Assembly: GCA_963666995.1 (NCBI GenBank)
Contig: OY762941.1
Coordinates: 2,914,001 to 2,978,000, forward strand
Direction: 5' to 3'
Origin: Syntrophobacter sp963666995
GTDB lineage: Bacteria; Desulfobacterota; Syntrophobacteria; Syntrophobacterales; Syntrophobacteraceae
Length of the DNA: 64,000 bases
The translations under genes and the position numbers were made by a program. This document shows, piece after piece, positions 17,561 through 26,213 of this stretch. The stretch's first letter is position 1. Every line of letters begins with the position of its first letter. The notes beneath the pieces were generated by a model. That model saw only the letters and a list, made by a program, of their open reading frames with translations. It made no database searches and was not told where the DNA came from.

Positions 17561-18385
17561 TCATGAAGCCCACATCAAGAAGAAATACGAGGCCGGGAAT
17601 GCAAAAATGAGGCTGTCCAGCCGGTCCAGGACGCCTCCATGGCCGGGAAGCAGACTGCTTGAGTCTTTCTTACCAGCCATGCGCTTCAACATGGATTCAA
17701 ACAGGTCTCCAAACTGGCCCAGTATCGCAAGGCAGCAGCTCAATAAAACCAGCTTTCCGGCAGAGATTCCATTGAGGCAAACATACCCGAAAACCAGCCC
17801 TGTTACAATGCCGGCGATGAAGCCCCCCGCGGAACCTTCCAGGGTCTTCTTGGGGCTTACCCGTTCATAGAGTTTGTGGCGCCCGAACCGTCTCCCGGTA
17901 TAATACGCCCCCGCATCGCAGGCCACGATCACTGCAATCGTGAGTATGATCCAGCTTCTTCCGCTGCCGCTTGTTCCGATAAGCAATACGTAAGACAGGA
18001 GGTATGGGATGTAAAGCCATCCGAGGCTGAGCCGGGCAAAGACGAGGCTCGACAGGGGGTCGGAGGGAGAGAAGATCAACAGGCAGAGAAAGCCCGCAAA
18101 AAGGCAGACCACGAGGCCGCAATGCAGCGCTATGGGTCCTCCGGCGGCAGCGGCCACGGGGAGGCAGAGGCCGGCAAGAATATAGGTGAACCAGAGTTGT
18201 GGAGCCATACCGGTGGGAAACAGCAATTGCCGGAACTCCCAGAGACCCAGTGCCGAAGCCAGAAGAACGATGAGAAGCCAACTCCAGAATGGGCCGACCG
18301 TCAAGAGGATGAGCAGAGGGAGGGCCAGCAGCGTGGCTGTGAGAAGGCGCTGCCCGTGAGAACTCAACTGGCGATTTTCTGACAT
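17561..18385 (-). CDS. cdsA: Phosphatidate cytidylyltransferase
   Basis: 274 residues from the ATG at 18385. It makes CDP-diacylglycerol for phospholipid synthesis in the inner membrane. Six to eight hydrophobic segments are seen, followed by the CdsA signature DAGAYYTGRRFGRHKL, SPKKTLEGSAGG, and the C-terminal GHGGVLDRLDSL with the conserved Asp pair. A GTG at 18457, overlapping the uppS stop (GTGA), would add a 24-residue extension not typical of the family; both starts are possible. Confidence 0.92.
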   Translation of the reverse strand: MSENRQLSSHGQRLLTATLLALPLLILLTVGPFWSWLLIVLLASALGLWEFRQLLFPTGMAPQLWFTYILAGLCLPVAAAAGGPIALHCGLVVCLFAGFLCLLIFSPSDPLSSLVFARLSLGWLYIPYLLSYVLLIGTSGSGRSWIILTIAVIVACDAGAYYTGRRFGRHKLYERVSPKKTLEGSAGGFIAGIVTGLVFGYVCLNGISAGKLVLLSCCLAILGQFGDLFESMLKRMAGKKDSSSLLPGHGGVLDRLDSLIFAFPASYFFLMWAS

Positions 18386-18453
18386 GATTCCGGTAGGCCA
18401 CCTATCCAGCGTGAGGCAATCCAGTATATCTATCCGGAGAAAACCGGCGCATC

Positions 18454-19200
18454 TCACCCCGACTTGATGCAGTGGACTTGATCGCCGGTCTTTCCGAAAC
18501 GTCTTTCGCGACTCTGAAATTCAGCTATGGCTTCCATGAACTGAGCTTCGTGGAAATCGGGCCACAGGACATTGGTGATGTAGATCTCCGAGTAGGCCAT
18601 TTGCCACAGCAAAAAATTGCTCACGCGGTATTCCCCGCTGGTTCTGATGATCAGATCCGGGTCCGGAAGCCCGTTGGTGAACAGGTACTGGGAGAAGATA
18701 TCGTTTGAGAGGCCGGCGAGGTCTATTTTCCCCGAAAGAGAATCCTGGACCAGGAGTTTCACCGCTCTCAAAATTTCTTGCCTCCCGCCGTAATTGATGG
18801 CGAGATTAAGAAAAAGCTTGTCAAATTTTGAAGTCTGTTCAATCACATATCGAAATTCCCGGAGCACGTCGACAGGAATGTCTTCGACATCTCCGAGGTG
18901 AGACACGCGCACCTCTTTCTCCGTCAGTTCGGCAAGTTCCGATCGTAGAAACCGCTTCAGGAGCCTCCAGAGCACTCTGACCTCGCTCGATGGCCTCTGC
19001 CAGTTTTCTTTGGAGAAAGCGTAGAGCGTCAGGCAGGGGATCCCGAGGTCCAGGCATAAACGGAGGATGTCCCGGACCCGGTTGACCCCTTCGTTGTGTC
19101 CGAAAGCCCGGTTGCGCAGCTTCTGCCTGGCCCAGCGACCGTTTCCATCCATGATAATGGCCACGTGGCGAGGAAGGCGATTGGAATCGACTTGATGCAT
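18454..19200 (-). CDS. uppS: Isoprenyl (undecaprenyl) diphosphate synthase
   Basis: 248 residues. The cis-prenyltransferase signature HVAIIMDGNGRWARQ (about residues 12-26) contains the catalytic Asp. SxxNWxRPxxEV (about 75-86) and the C-terminal DLIIRTSGEYRVSNFLLWQ substrate site are also clear. It supplies the C55 lipid carrier for peptidoglycan and other glycans. One base separates it from frr, and its stop region overlaps the possible early cdsA start. Confidence 0.96.
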   Translation of the reverse strand: MHQVDSNRLPRHVAIIMDGNGRWARQKLRNRAFGHNEGVNRVRDILRLCLDLGIPCLTLYAFSKENWQRPSSEVRVLWRLLKRFLRSELAELTEKEVRVSHLGDVEDIPVDVLREFRYVIEQTSKFDKLFLNLAINYGGRQEILRAVKLLVQDSLSGKIDLAGLSNDIFSQYLFTNGLPDPDLIIRTSGEYRVSNFLLWQMAYSEIYITNVLWPDFHEAQFMEAIAEFQSRERRFGKTGDQVHCIKSG

Positions 19201-19201
19201 C

Positions 19202-19759
19202 CTAGATTTCCAGGATTTCTTTTTCCTTGACGGAGTAGACGGTATCGACTTTTTTGATGAAATCGTCCGTAATTTTCTGGATCTCTTCCTGAGCCTTGAA
19301 CTGATCGTCCTCCGAGATCTCTTTTTCTTTCTTGAGTTCTTTTATCATTTCGTTGACATCCCGGCGAATATTTCGAACGGCCACCTTTGTTTCTTCGGCC
19401 ATTTTTTTCACCACCTTTACCAGTTCCCGCCGCCGGTCCGCAGTGAGCACCGGGATACTAATGCGGATGACTTTTCCGTCGTTCATCGGGGTCAACCCAA
19501 GCTCGGATTTCAGAATGGATTTCTCAACCTCACCGATAACGGTCGTATCCCACGGCTGAATCATAATGGTTCGCGGCTCGGGGATGGTGATGGTTGCCAG
19601 TTGATTCAGTGGAGTAGCGGTTCCGTAATAGTCAGCCCTAATGCCGTCGACCAGAGATATGGACGCTCTTCCGGTGCGCAGCCTCTTGTAGTCATTCTCC
19701 AGATTTTCGAGAGCCTTGGACATGCGGTCGCGAGCATCCGCGTATACGTCATTCAACAT
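19202..19759 (-). CDS. frr: Ribosome recycling factor
   Basis: 185 residues, the invariant RRF length. The long three-helix-bundle pattern is evident, with LRTGRASISLVDGIRADYYG near residues 27-46 and the C-terminal helix rich in KKEKEISEDD. It releases 70S ribosomes after termination together with EF-G. The start overlaps the 3' end of pyrH by 11 bases. Confidence 0.97.
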   Translation of the reverse strand: MLNDVYADARDRMSKALENLENDYKRLRTGRASISLVDGIRADYYGTATPLNQLATITIPEPRTIMIQPWDTTVIGEVEKSILKSELGLTPMNDGKVIRISIPVLTADRRRELVKVVKKMAEETKVAVRNIRRDVNEMIKELKKEKEISEDDQFKAQEEIQKITDDFIKKVDTVYSVKEKEILEI

Positions 19760-20498
19760 GATCGAATCCCTCCACCACTGTTCCTATCTGTATTCCCAGT
19801 ACAGCCCGTTTGATGTTGCCTCTTTTTCGAAGATTGAAGATCACGATTCGCATATTTTGGTCTCTGGCGAGCGAAATAGCGGTCGCATCCATCACCTTGA
19901 GGTCCTTCTGAAGCACTTCGGAGAAGCTGATGCGGTCATACTTCTCCGCCGAAGGATCATTTTCGGGGTCGCTCGCGTAAACCCCATCGACTTTGGTCGC
20001 TTTCATGAGCACCTGGGCGCCGATTTCGATCGATCTGAGGGCTGCGGTCGTATCAGTGGTGAAGAAAGGGAGTCCCGTGCCTGCCGCAAAAATAACAATG
20101 CGGCCTTTTTCGAGGTGCCTTATGGCGCGGCGGCGGATATAGGGTTCGGCGACCTCCTTCATGTCTATGGCAGACTGGACGCGGGTGGTGGTTCCATGCT
20201 TCTCGAGGGCCTGCTGAAGGGCCAGTGCGTTGACGACCGTTGCGAGCATCCCCATGTAATCGGCTGTGGAACGATCCATGCCCTTGGAGGCAGCGGAAAC
20301 ACCCCGGAAAATGTTGCCTCCTCCGATCACGATCGCAATCTGGACTCCGAGTTGGTGGACTTCGGTGATTTCTTCGGCAATTTCTCCAAGCACGTTGGTG
20401 TCTATGCCGTAGGCTTCCTTTCCCATGAGAGCCTCACCGCTCAGCTTGAGCAGAATCCTTTGATAGACGGGCTTTGATCCTTTCTCAATAGCACCCAT
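19749..20498 (-). CDS. pyrH: Uridylate kinase
   Basis: 249 residues. A hexameric UMP kinase of the amino-acid-kinase fold. N-terminal ILLKLSGEALMG, GGGNIFRG, DYMGMLATVVNALALQ and GTGLPFFTTDTTAALR are all classic PyrH motifs. It phosphorylates UMP to UDP and is usually under UTP/GTP allosteric control. About 250 bases of gene-free DNA separate it from tsf, so an internal promoter is possible there. Confidence 0.96.
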   Translation of the reverse strand: MGAIEKGSKPVYQRILLKLSGEALMGKEAYGIDTNVLGEIAEEITEVHQLGVQIAIVIGGGNIFRGVSAASKGMDRSTADYMGMLATVVNALALQQALEKHGTTTRVQSAIDMKEVAEPYIRRRAIRHLEKGRIVIFAAGTGLPFFTTDTTAALRSIEIGAQVLMKATKVDGVYASDPENDPSAEKYDRISFSEVLQKDLKVMDATAISLARDQNMRIVIFNLRKRGNIKRAVLGIQIGTVVEGFDHVE

Positions 20499-20751
20499 GT
20501 CGAATTAATCGTCCCTCCAGTTCAAAGTTCAATACGAAGAGGCCATGCCGTGGGCAAAGAAGCGCGTGAAGCAGGGGGGGGAAAACAGCCCGGACGCCCC
20601 CTCTGCGCTCCGGTCCATACGAAGAGGAACCGCAGTACGGATGCGTTCCCGCGCGAGCCCGATGCGTATGCCTGCGCAGCAACATGAGACCAGAGCCTTT
20701 CATTGCCCGTGCCCTGAACTCTTCCCGGATGAATGCGCCGGCGCCTGAAAT

Positions 20752-21348
20752 CTACTCCGCACCGAGCTGGTACCGGCAAAAGCGTCGGATGATGATCTTT
20801 TCGCCGATTTTTGCGACCAGTTCGTTGAGGTAATCCTGGATTGACTTGTCCGGATCCTTGACATACGGCTGGTTAAGGAGAGCGGCTTCCTCATAGAATT
20901 TGCGCATCTTCCCTTCGACCATCTTTTCGATGATATTCTCGGGTTTTCCGGATTCTCTCGCCTGAGCCATGTAAATCGCGCGCTCTCGTTCCAGGACGTC
21001 CTGCGGAATGTCCTGGGGTTCAATGCCGAGCGGGCTTGAAGCCGCAATCTGCAAGGCGATGTTTTTGACGAATTCCAGAAAATCTTCGCTTTTCCCGGCG
21101 AAGTCTGTTTCACAGTTGACTTCCACCAGGACTCCTATGCGGCCTCCGCCGTGAATGTAGGCGTGAACCGTCCCTTCCGTGGCCTCTCTTTCGGCCCGCT
21201 TCATGGCCTTTGCAAGACCCTTCTGGCGCAGAAGATCAATGGCCTTTTCCATGTCTCCGCCGGTATCCTTCAGCGCTTTCTTGCAGTCCATCATGCCTAC
21301 GTTCGTCTTGTCCCTGAGGTCTTTGACCATTGCTGCTGTGATTTCCAA
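20752..21348 (-). CDS. tsf: Elongation factor Ts
   Basis: 198 residues, the short EF-Ts form common in this phylum. The N-terminal UBA-like domain has LRDKTNVGMMDCKKAL. The TDF motif of the core (VNCETDFAGKSEDF) contacts EF-Tu. The second core subdomain is abbreviated compared with the E. coli protein. It is nucleotide exchange factor for EF-Tu. AGGAGG precedes the ATG. A perfect palindrome lies in the 61-base gap from rpsB. Confidence 0.95.
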   Translation of the reverse strand: MEITAAMVKDLRDKTNVGMMDCKKALKDTGGDMEKAIDLLRQKGLAKAMKRAEREATEGTVHAYIHGGGRIGVLVEVNCETDFAGKSEDFLEFVKNIALQIAASSPLGIEPQDIPQDVLERERAIYMAQARESGKPENIIEKMVEGKMRKFYEEAALLNQPYVKDPDKSIQDYLNELVAKIGEKIIIRRFCRYQLGAE

Positions 21349-21370
21349 GGTATTCCTCCTGAATATGATG

Positions 21371-21400
21371 AGCTTGATCTCCCGTACGGGAGATCAAGCT
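21371..21400. promoter_or_regulatory. Perfect 30-bp palindrome between rpsB and tsf
   Basis: AGCTTGATCTCCCGT followed at once by ACGGGAGATCAAGCT, arms at 21371-21385 and 21386-21400. In the leftward transcript this folds as a stem with a tight loop. There is no T-run after it, so it is more likely an RNA-processing, stability or partial-attenuation structure than a full terminator. Confidence 0.5.
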
Positions 21401-21409
21401 TCTTCGCGA

Positions 21410-22231
21410 TCAATCTTTTTCGGGTTCCTCGACCGGGTTTACAATCTCAACAACCGGACCGCTTTCTTCTTCCCTCAGCAGTTGACCGGCCGGAACTTCT
21501 TCCAGGGAGACCGTTTCCTTGTCGTAATCACCCTGCTGCGTTTCCGAATAGCGCTGGCGACCTTCCACGCAGGCATCCGCGATTTTTGACGTGATCAGGC
21601 GAATGGCGCGAATGGCGTCATCGTTTCCCGGAATCGGGTAGTCGATCATGTCGGGATCGCAGTTGGTGTCCACAACGGCTACCACCGGGATGCCCAGACG
21701 GTTGGCCTCCAGGATGGCGATATTTTCACGCTGAGTGTCCACGACGAACAAGGCTCCCGGCAGCCGGGTCATGTTCTTGATGCCGCCCAAGTTCTTCTCC
21801 AGCTTTTCCCGTTCATGCTGGAGCTGGAGGATTTCTTTTTTGGGAAACCGGTTGATGCTTCCGTCCTCGGCCATGACATCGAGTTCTTTCAGGCGTTCGA
21901 TTCTCAGCTTGATTGTCTTGAAATTGGTGAGCATGCCGCCAAGCCAGCGCTGGTTTACGAAATACATTCCGCATCGATGCGCTTCTTCGAGGATGGTATC
22001 CCGCGCCTGTTGTTTGGTGCCGACGAAGAGCAGACTCTCGCCGGATGCGACGGCGTCGGTTACGAATTGATAGGCTGTGTGAAAAAGTCTCACGGTGCGC
22101 TGGAGATCGATGATATAAATGCCGTTGCGCGCGCCGAAGATGTAGGTTTTCATTTTGGGGTTCCAACGGCGTGTCTGATGCCCGAAATGAACCCCCGCTT
22201 CCAACAACTGTTTCATGCTGACTACTGCCAT
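21410..22231 (-). CDS. rpsB: 30S ribosomal protein S2
   Basis: 273 residues from the ATG at 22231, which has AAGGAG upstream; an in-frame extension to 22261 is not family-like. Typical S2 motifs are LLEAGVHFGHQTRRWNPKM, RWLGGMLTNFKTI and DTQRENIAILEANRLGIPVVA. After the usual S2 core (about residue 230) comes an acidic tail of about 40 residues ending VEEPEKD, longer than in E. coli. It is the first gene of the leftward operon. Confidence 0.97.
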   Translation of the reverse strand: MAVVSMKQLLEAGVHFGHQTRRWNPKMKTYIFGARNGIYIIDLQRTVRLFHTAYQFVTDAVASGESLLFVGTKQQARDTILEEAHRCGMYFVNQRWLGGMLTNFKTIKLRIERLKELDVMAEDGSINRFPKKEILQLQHEREKLEKNLGGIKNMTRLPGALFVVDTQRENIAILEANRLGIPVVAVVDTNCDPDMIDYPIPGNDDAIRAIRLITSKIADACVEGRQRYSETQQGDYDKETVSLEEVPAGQLLREEESGPVVEIVNPVEEPEKD

Positions 22232-22508
22232 TCCATACTCCTTCTGGTTTGTGGCCTCCACCCCTCCGCATCCGGAATCTTCTTGCCGGACACCAAAAGG
22301 ACAAGGGGAGTGCGATTTAGTAAATCAGATTTGTTTAACACGTTTAGGCGAAATCCGGCAATAGAAAAAAGCAGGGAAACGGTGGACGGGGGCCGGGGAA
22401 AAGTCTGCAGGCAGTCGGTCGGACCGATTCGGACCTGCCGCACTCACGGTAAAGAACCGGGTACGGTCCCTGGAAGACAGCCGGGAAAAGGAATGACGAA
22501 AATAATGA

Positions 22509-22537
22509 TTGACAAATGGTTTTGCGTTGGGTTACAC
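22509..22537 (+). promoter_or_regulatory. Probable trp operon promoter
   Basis: A perfect -35 box TTGACA at 22509-22514, a 17-base spacer and a weak -10 TTACAC at 22532-22537. It lies 33 bases before the leader peptide start, the geometry expected for an attenuated trp operon. No TrpR operator was recognised. Confidence 0.55.
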
Positions 22538-22569
22538 AAGAGCTGTAGCTTCTGAGAAAGGTTTGTTTT

Positions 22570-22659
22570 ATGCGTGACGTTTTAATTTCGCAAATATGCT
22601 TTTGGTGCTGGTGGTGGACGACTGGCGAGAGGTGCGCCGACATGGCCTTGCCTGGCTGA
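22570..22659 (+). CDS. trpL: Trp operon leader peptide
   Basis: A 29-codon frame with GAAAGG upstream of its ATG. It encodes four Trp codons, one at position 12 and three in a row at 14-16 (core ICFWCWWWTTG), then stops 24 bases before the attenuator hairpin. Such clustering of a rare codon ahead of a terminator is the hallmark of ribosome-mediated transcription attenuation. Stalling at the Trp codons would leave AGGTGCG (22630-22636) free to pair with CGCACCT (22698-22704) in the terminator loop. It was too short for routine gene calling. Confidence 0.82.
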   Translation: MRDVLISQICFWCWWWTTGERCADMALPG

Positions 22660-22682
22660 ACCATCAGCTTGAGTAGATAAGA

Positions 22683-22726
22683 AAAAGGACCGTGGGCCGC
22701 ACCTGGCTCACGGTCCTTTTGTTTTT
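22683..22726 (+). terminator. Trp attenuator terminator
   Basis: GGACCGTGGGCC (22687-22698) pairs with GGCTCACGGTCC (22705-22716) through one G-T wobble, flanked by A and T runs (TTTTGTTTTT). It sits between the leader peptide and aroF, so it should stop transcription when tryptophan is plentiful. Confidence 0.82.
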
Positions 22727-22731
22727 GCATG

Positions 22732-22771
22732 AAGGGGACTGTGGGAAAATCCTGCAAGTCCCCTTTTTCTT
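22732..22771 (+). terminator. Second, tandem terminator-like hairpin in the trp leader
   Basis: AAGGGGACT (22732-22740) pairs with AGTCCCCTT (22757-22765), followed by TTTCTTTA. It stands 15 bases after the first attenuator and 165 bases before aroF. It could back up the attenuator or answer to a different signal. Confidence 0.6.
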
Positions 22772-22936
22772 TATCTGCCCCCCCCCCGGCAAGGCGATCC
22801 GGCCGCGAAAGGTTTTCCGCCGCTCCCGTCCGAGACCGGGGAAATCGAAGAAGGATTTCACAGCCGCTCATATCAGTCGAGGGATCGTGGAAAGTTCCAC
22901 TCAGGGTTGTCCCTCGGGAATCAGGAGAGACAGAGG

Positions 22937-23953
22937 ATGCTGATCGTAATGGATAAGACAGCGACATCAAAAGAAGTTGAGGACGTGGTTGCCATGATCG
23001 AGAGGAAGGGTTGCACGGCCCGACCGGTTCCGGGCGGTCATCGGGTTGCCATCTGCGTATTGCACAACGAAGGATCGGTTGACTCCGCCCCGTTTCTGGC
23101 GCTGTCGGGAGTGAAGGAGGCCATACCCGTCACCCATGCCTACAAACTGGTCAGCCGCGAGTTGAAGCCCGAAGACACGATAATCGATATTTCGGGAGTC
23201 CTGGTGGGCAATGGGCACCTGACGATCATTGCGGGGCCGTGTGCCATAGAGAGCGAAGACCAGGCCCTGACCATAGCGAGGATGGTTAAACAAGCGGGCG
23301 CGCAGATCTACAGGGGAGGTGCATTCAAGCCGAGGACTTCACCGTATGCCTTCCAGGGCCTGGGTGAGGAGGGCCTCAAAATCCTGGCAAAAGTGCGCGA
23401 AGAAACGGGCATGCCGGTTGTGACGGAAGCGTTGGATCACGAGGTTTTCGATCAGGTCGAGGAGTACGCCGACATTATCCAGATCGGAGCGCGCAACATG
23501 CAGAATTTCAGTCTCCTGCGGCGTGCGGGCAAGACGACGAAACCGATTCTTCTTAAGCGCGGGCTTGCGGCAACGATCGAAGAATGGCTCATGGCCGCCG
23601 AATACATCATGGAAGGCGGCAACACGAAGGTGATCCTCTGTGAAAGGGGAGTTCGGACCTTCGCCCATCATACCCGCAATACCCTGGACCTTTCCGCTAT
23701 TCCGGTCGTCCGCAAAGAGAGCCACCTGCCGGTGATCGTGGATCCAAGCCACGCGGCGGGACGGCGGGGCCAGGTGATCCCGCTCAGCCGCGCCGCCGTC
23801 GCGGTGGGCTGTCACGGTCTGATGGTCGAGGTCCACAACGCGCCCGATAAGGCGTTGAGTGACGGAGCGCAGTCTCTGTATCCGGAGCAGTTTGAGGATC
23901 TCACCCGGCAAATAGAACCTATTTTCGAGGTTTCCCGTAAATTCACGGTTTAA
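22937..23953 (+). CDS. aroF: 3-deoxy-7-phosphoheptulonate synthase (DAHP synthase, type I-beta)
   Basis: 338 residues from the ATG at 22937, with AGGAGA 8 bases upstream. Residues 1-70 form a ferredoxin-like regulatory domain (LIVMDKTATSKEVEDVVAMI). A TIM barrel follows with AGPCAIES, YRGGAFKPRTSPYAFQG, IGARNMQNF, LLKRGL and VDPSHAAGRR. It condenses PEP and erythrose 4-phosphate, the entry to the shikimate pathway. The N-terminal domain is the kind that mediates feedback inhibition by aromatic amino acids. Its place at the head of the trp operon puts carbon entry under tryptophan attenuation. Confidence 0.95.
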   Translation: MLIVMDKTATSKEVEDVVAMIERKGCTARPVPGGHRVAICVLHNEGSVDSAPFLALSGVKEAIPVTHAYKLVSRELKPEDTIIDISGVLVGNGHLTIIAGPCAIESEDQALTIARMVKQAGAQIYRGGAFKPRTSPYAFQGLGEEGLKILAKVREETGMPVVTEALDHEVFDQVEEYADIIQIGARNMQNFSLLRRAGKTTKPILLKRGLAATIEEWLMAAEYIMEGGNTKVILCERGVRTFAHHTRNTLDLSAIPVVRKESHLPVIVDPSHAAGRRGQVIPLSRAAVAVGCHGLMVEVHNAPDKALSDGAQSLYPEQFEDLTRQIEPIFEVSRKFTV

Positions 23954-24018
23954 CGGGCCTGACTCACGGAGCACGACTTCCTCGGTGCAGCCGGATGGAA
24001 CGAATGGAGAGGGACGCA

Positions 24019-25509
24019 ATGAGACTCAGACAATACCCGAATAAGGCCGAATTCCTGAATCTGGCAAAAGGCGCCAATGTCGTGCCGGTTTGCCTCGAAA
24101 TTCTCGCGGACACGGAGACCCCCCTGTCGGCTTTGGGGAAATTATACCGGGGGGAGGGCCCGGTTTTCCTTCTGGAGAGTGTCGAGGGGGGGGAACGGTG
24201 GGGGAGGTACAGCTTTCTCGGCCTTTCCGCTCACACTCGAATCCGGGTTTTCAGAGACACCGTGGAAGCCGAAAATAGAACGAAGCGGGAAGTCATTCCC
24301 CACGGCGGAGATCCCCTGGGGGTCCTGCGCTCGATCATGGCGCGGTACAAGGCGGTGGCTCTCCCCGGACTGCCGCGCTTCTGGGGCGGCATGGTGGGAT
24401 TTCTCACCTATGAAACCGTTTCTTTTTTCGAAGCGATACCGAACCGGCTGCCCGCCGGCACGCCGCTTGCCAACTTCGTGATACCGGACCGGCTGCTCAT
24501 TTTCGACAACATCCGTCACACCCTGACTCTTGTCGTGCATTGCTTCATGGAGGGGGGCAGGCTTCCGGAACAGGCATTTGACGAGGCCATCACCTCGCTT
24601 GCGGAAATGGAAGGAAGCCTGGACAGCCCGCTTCCCGCAAAGCAGCCGCAATCAGCCGTTCTTCCACATCTTGAGGCCGTTATCGATTCCGAATCGTTCA
24701 GATCTCAGGTTTCGAGGATCAAGGAGTACATCACCGACGGCGACATCATCCAGGCAGTGATATCCCAGCCGTTCAGGTGCCTTTCCGTACCGGATCCATG
24801 GATGCTCTACCGTGCGCAGCGCTACATCAATCCGTCTCCCTATCTCTACTTTCTGCACATTGACGATACCGTGCTGGTCGGTTCCTCACCCGAAACCATG
24901 GTCCGTCTGGAAAACGGCACGGCGACCTTGCGGCCAATCGCCGGCACGCGCCCCCGCGGTCAGTCCGAGCAGGAAGACCGCCGCCTCGCTGACGAACTGC
25001 TCCAGGACCCGAAGGAGCGGGCGGAACACCTCATGCTGGTCGATCTCGGGAGAAACGATCTGGGCCGGGTGGCGGAAATCGGTTCGGTGCAGGTCACGGA
25101 CTTGATGGTGGTCGAAAGATATTCCCACGTGATGCATCTGGTTTCCAACATTTCGTGCGATCTGCGATCCGGCCTCGATGCCTGGGATCTGCTGAAAGCA
25201 ACCTTTCCGGCAGGGACTTTGTCGGGGGCCCCCAAAGTGCGGGCGATGGAAATCATCGCCGAACTCGAAAAGGAGCATCGGGGTCCTTATGGGGGAGCGG
25301 TCGGCTACATTTCATTTACGGGGAATATGGATCTTGCCATTACCATCAGGACGGCTTGCATCGAGGGAGGGGATCTCACGGTGAGGGCAGGGGCGGGGAT
25401 CGTGGCCGATTCGGACCCGGAAAATGAACGGATCGAGACACTGAACAAGGCAAGAGCGATTGAAAAGGCCCTCCAACTGGCGGGGCCGGGAAAAAATTGC
25501 AGGGGTTGA
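24019..25509 (+). CDS. trpE: Anthranilate synthase component I
   Basis: 496 residues from the ATG at 24019 (GAGAGGG upstream; in-frame ATG codons at 23995 and 24004 are less likely). The Trp-binding element LLESVEGGERWGRYSF is near residues 51-66. The C-terminal chorismate-binding domain shows IAGTRPRG, DLGRNDLGRVAE, FPAGTLSGAPKVRAMEII and RAGAGIVADSDPENE. With TrpG it converts chorismate and glutamine to anthranilate, and direct Trp feedback inhibition is expected. Confidence 0.97.
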   Translation: MRLRQYPNKAEFLNLAKGANVVPVCLEILADTETPLSALGKLYRGEGPVFLLESVEGGERWGRYSFLGLSAHTRIRVFRDTVEAENRTKREVIPHGGDPLGVLRSIMARYKAVALPGLPRFWGGMVGFLTYETVSFFEAIPNRLPAGTPLANFVIPDRLLIFDNIRHTLTLVVHCFMEGGRLPEQAFDEAITSLAEMEGSLDSPLPAKQPQSAVLPHLEAVIDSESFRSQVSRIKEYITDGDIIQAVISQPFRCLSVPDPWMLYRAQRYINPSPYLYFLHIDDTVLVGSSPETMVRLENGTATLRPIAGTRPRGQSEQEDRRLADELLQDPKERAEHLMLVDLGRNDLGRVAEIGSVQVTDLMVVERYSHVMHLVSNISCDLRSGLDAWDLLKATFPAGTLSGAPKVRAMEIIAELEKEHRGPYGGAVGYISFTGNMDLAITIRTACIEGGDLTVRAGAGIVADSDPENERIETLNKARAIEKALQLAGPGKNCRG

Positions 25510-25622
25510 GGGAAGCCGCGTTTCGCATCGCGCATCGGCCAACCCGGGATCTGAGTGCGTCTTTCGAAAATCGGGACGTATTTTCAGCGGACTGTTTGGA
25601 CAAACTATTCTGGAGGAATCCC

Positions 25623-26213
25623 ATGATTGCCGTAATCGATAATTATGACTCATTTACGTACAACCTGGTCCAGTATCTTCAGATGCTTGGAGCGGATGTC
25701 AGGGTCGTTCGAAACGACGCGGTTTCGGTTGATGAAGTCGGAGGGTGGTCCCCTGACGGGATCGTGATTTCACCAGGACCCTGCCGGCCCGAGGATGCCG
25801 GCATTTCAATCGCGCTGATTCGGACTTTCTCGGGGCGCATCCCGATACTGGGGGTTTGCCTGGGTCATCAGGCGATAGCCGCGGCGTTCGGGGGCGGCGT
25901 GGTTCGTGCCAAGCGCCTGATGCATGGGAAGGTTTCCACGATAACCGCTGATGGGAAAACGATCTACCAGGGCGTACAAAGCCCGTTTCAGGCCATGCGT
26001 TACCATTCGCTGGCCGTATCGAGAGAGGGGTTGCCCGAGTGCCTCGAGGTCACCGCGGAGGCGGAGGACACCGAAGTCATGGGCATACGGCACCGGGAAC
26101 ATCTCACGGAAGGGATCCAATTCCATCCCGAATCCATCATGACCCCGGTGGGCAAGCGGCTGTTGCGGAACTTTCTTACCTGCACGGCAGCCCGGAAAGG
26201 AGGTCTGCAATGA
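25623..26213 (+). CDS. trpG: Anthranilate synthase component II (glutamine amidotransferase)
   Basis: 196 residues from the ATG at 25623, preceded by GGAGGAATCCC; the open frame continues upstream but without family similarity. It is a class I glutaminase with IDNYDSFTYNLVQYL at the start, GVCLGHQAIA containing the catalytic Cys, and FHPESIMTP containing the catalytic His and Glu. It supplies ammonia to TrpE. It is not fused to TrpD here. Its stop overlaps trpD by four bases (ATGA). Confidence 0.96.
   Translation: MIAVIDNYDSFTYNLVQYLQMLGADVRVVRNDAVSVDEVGGWSPDGIVISPGPCRPEDAGISIALIRTFSGRIPILGVCLGHQAIAAAFGGGVVRAKRLMHGKVSTITADGKTIYQGVQSPFQAMRYHSLAVSREGLPECLEVTAEAEDTEVMGIRHREHLTEGIQFHPESIMTPVGKRLLRNFLTCTAARKGGLQ

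Noticed and set aside
22596..22676. An alternative 26-codon leader frame with two Trp codons
   Set aside because: It lacks a Shine-Dalgarno, and the overlapping frame at 22570 has one plus four clustered Trp codons.
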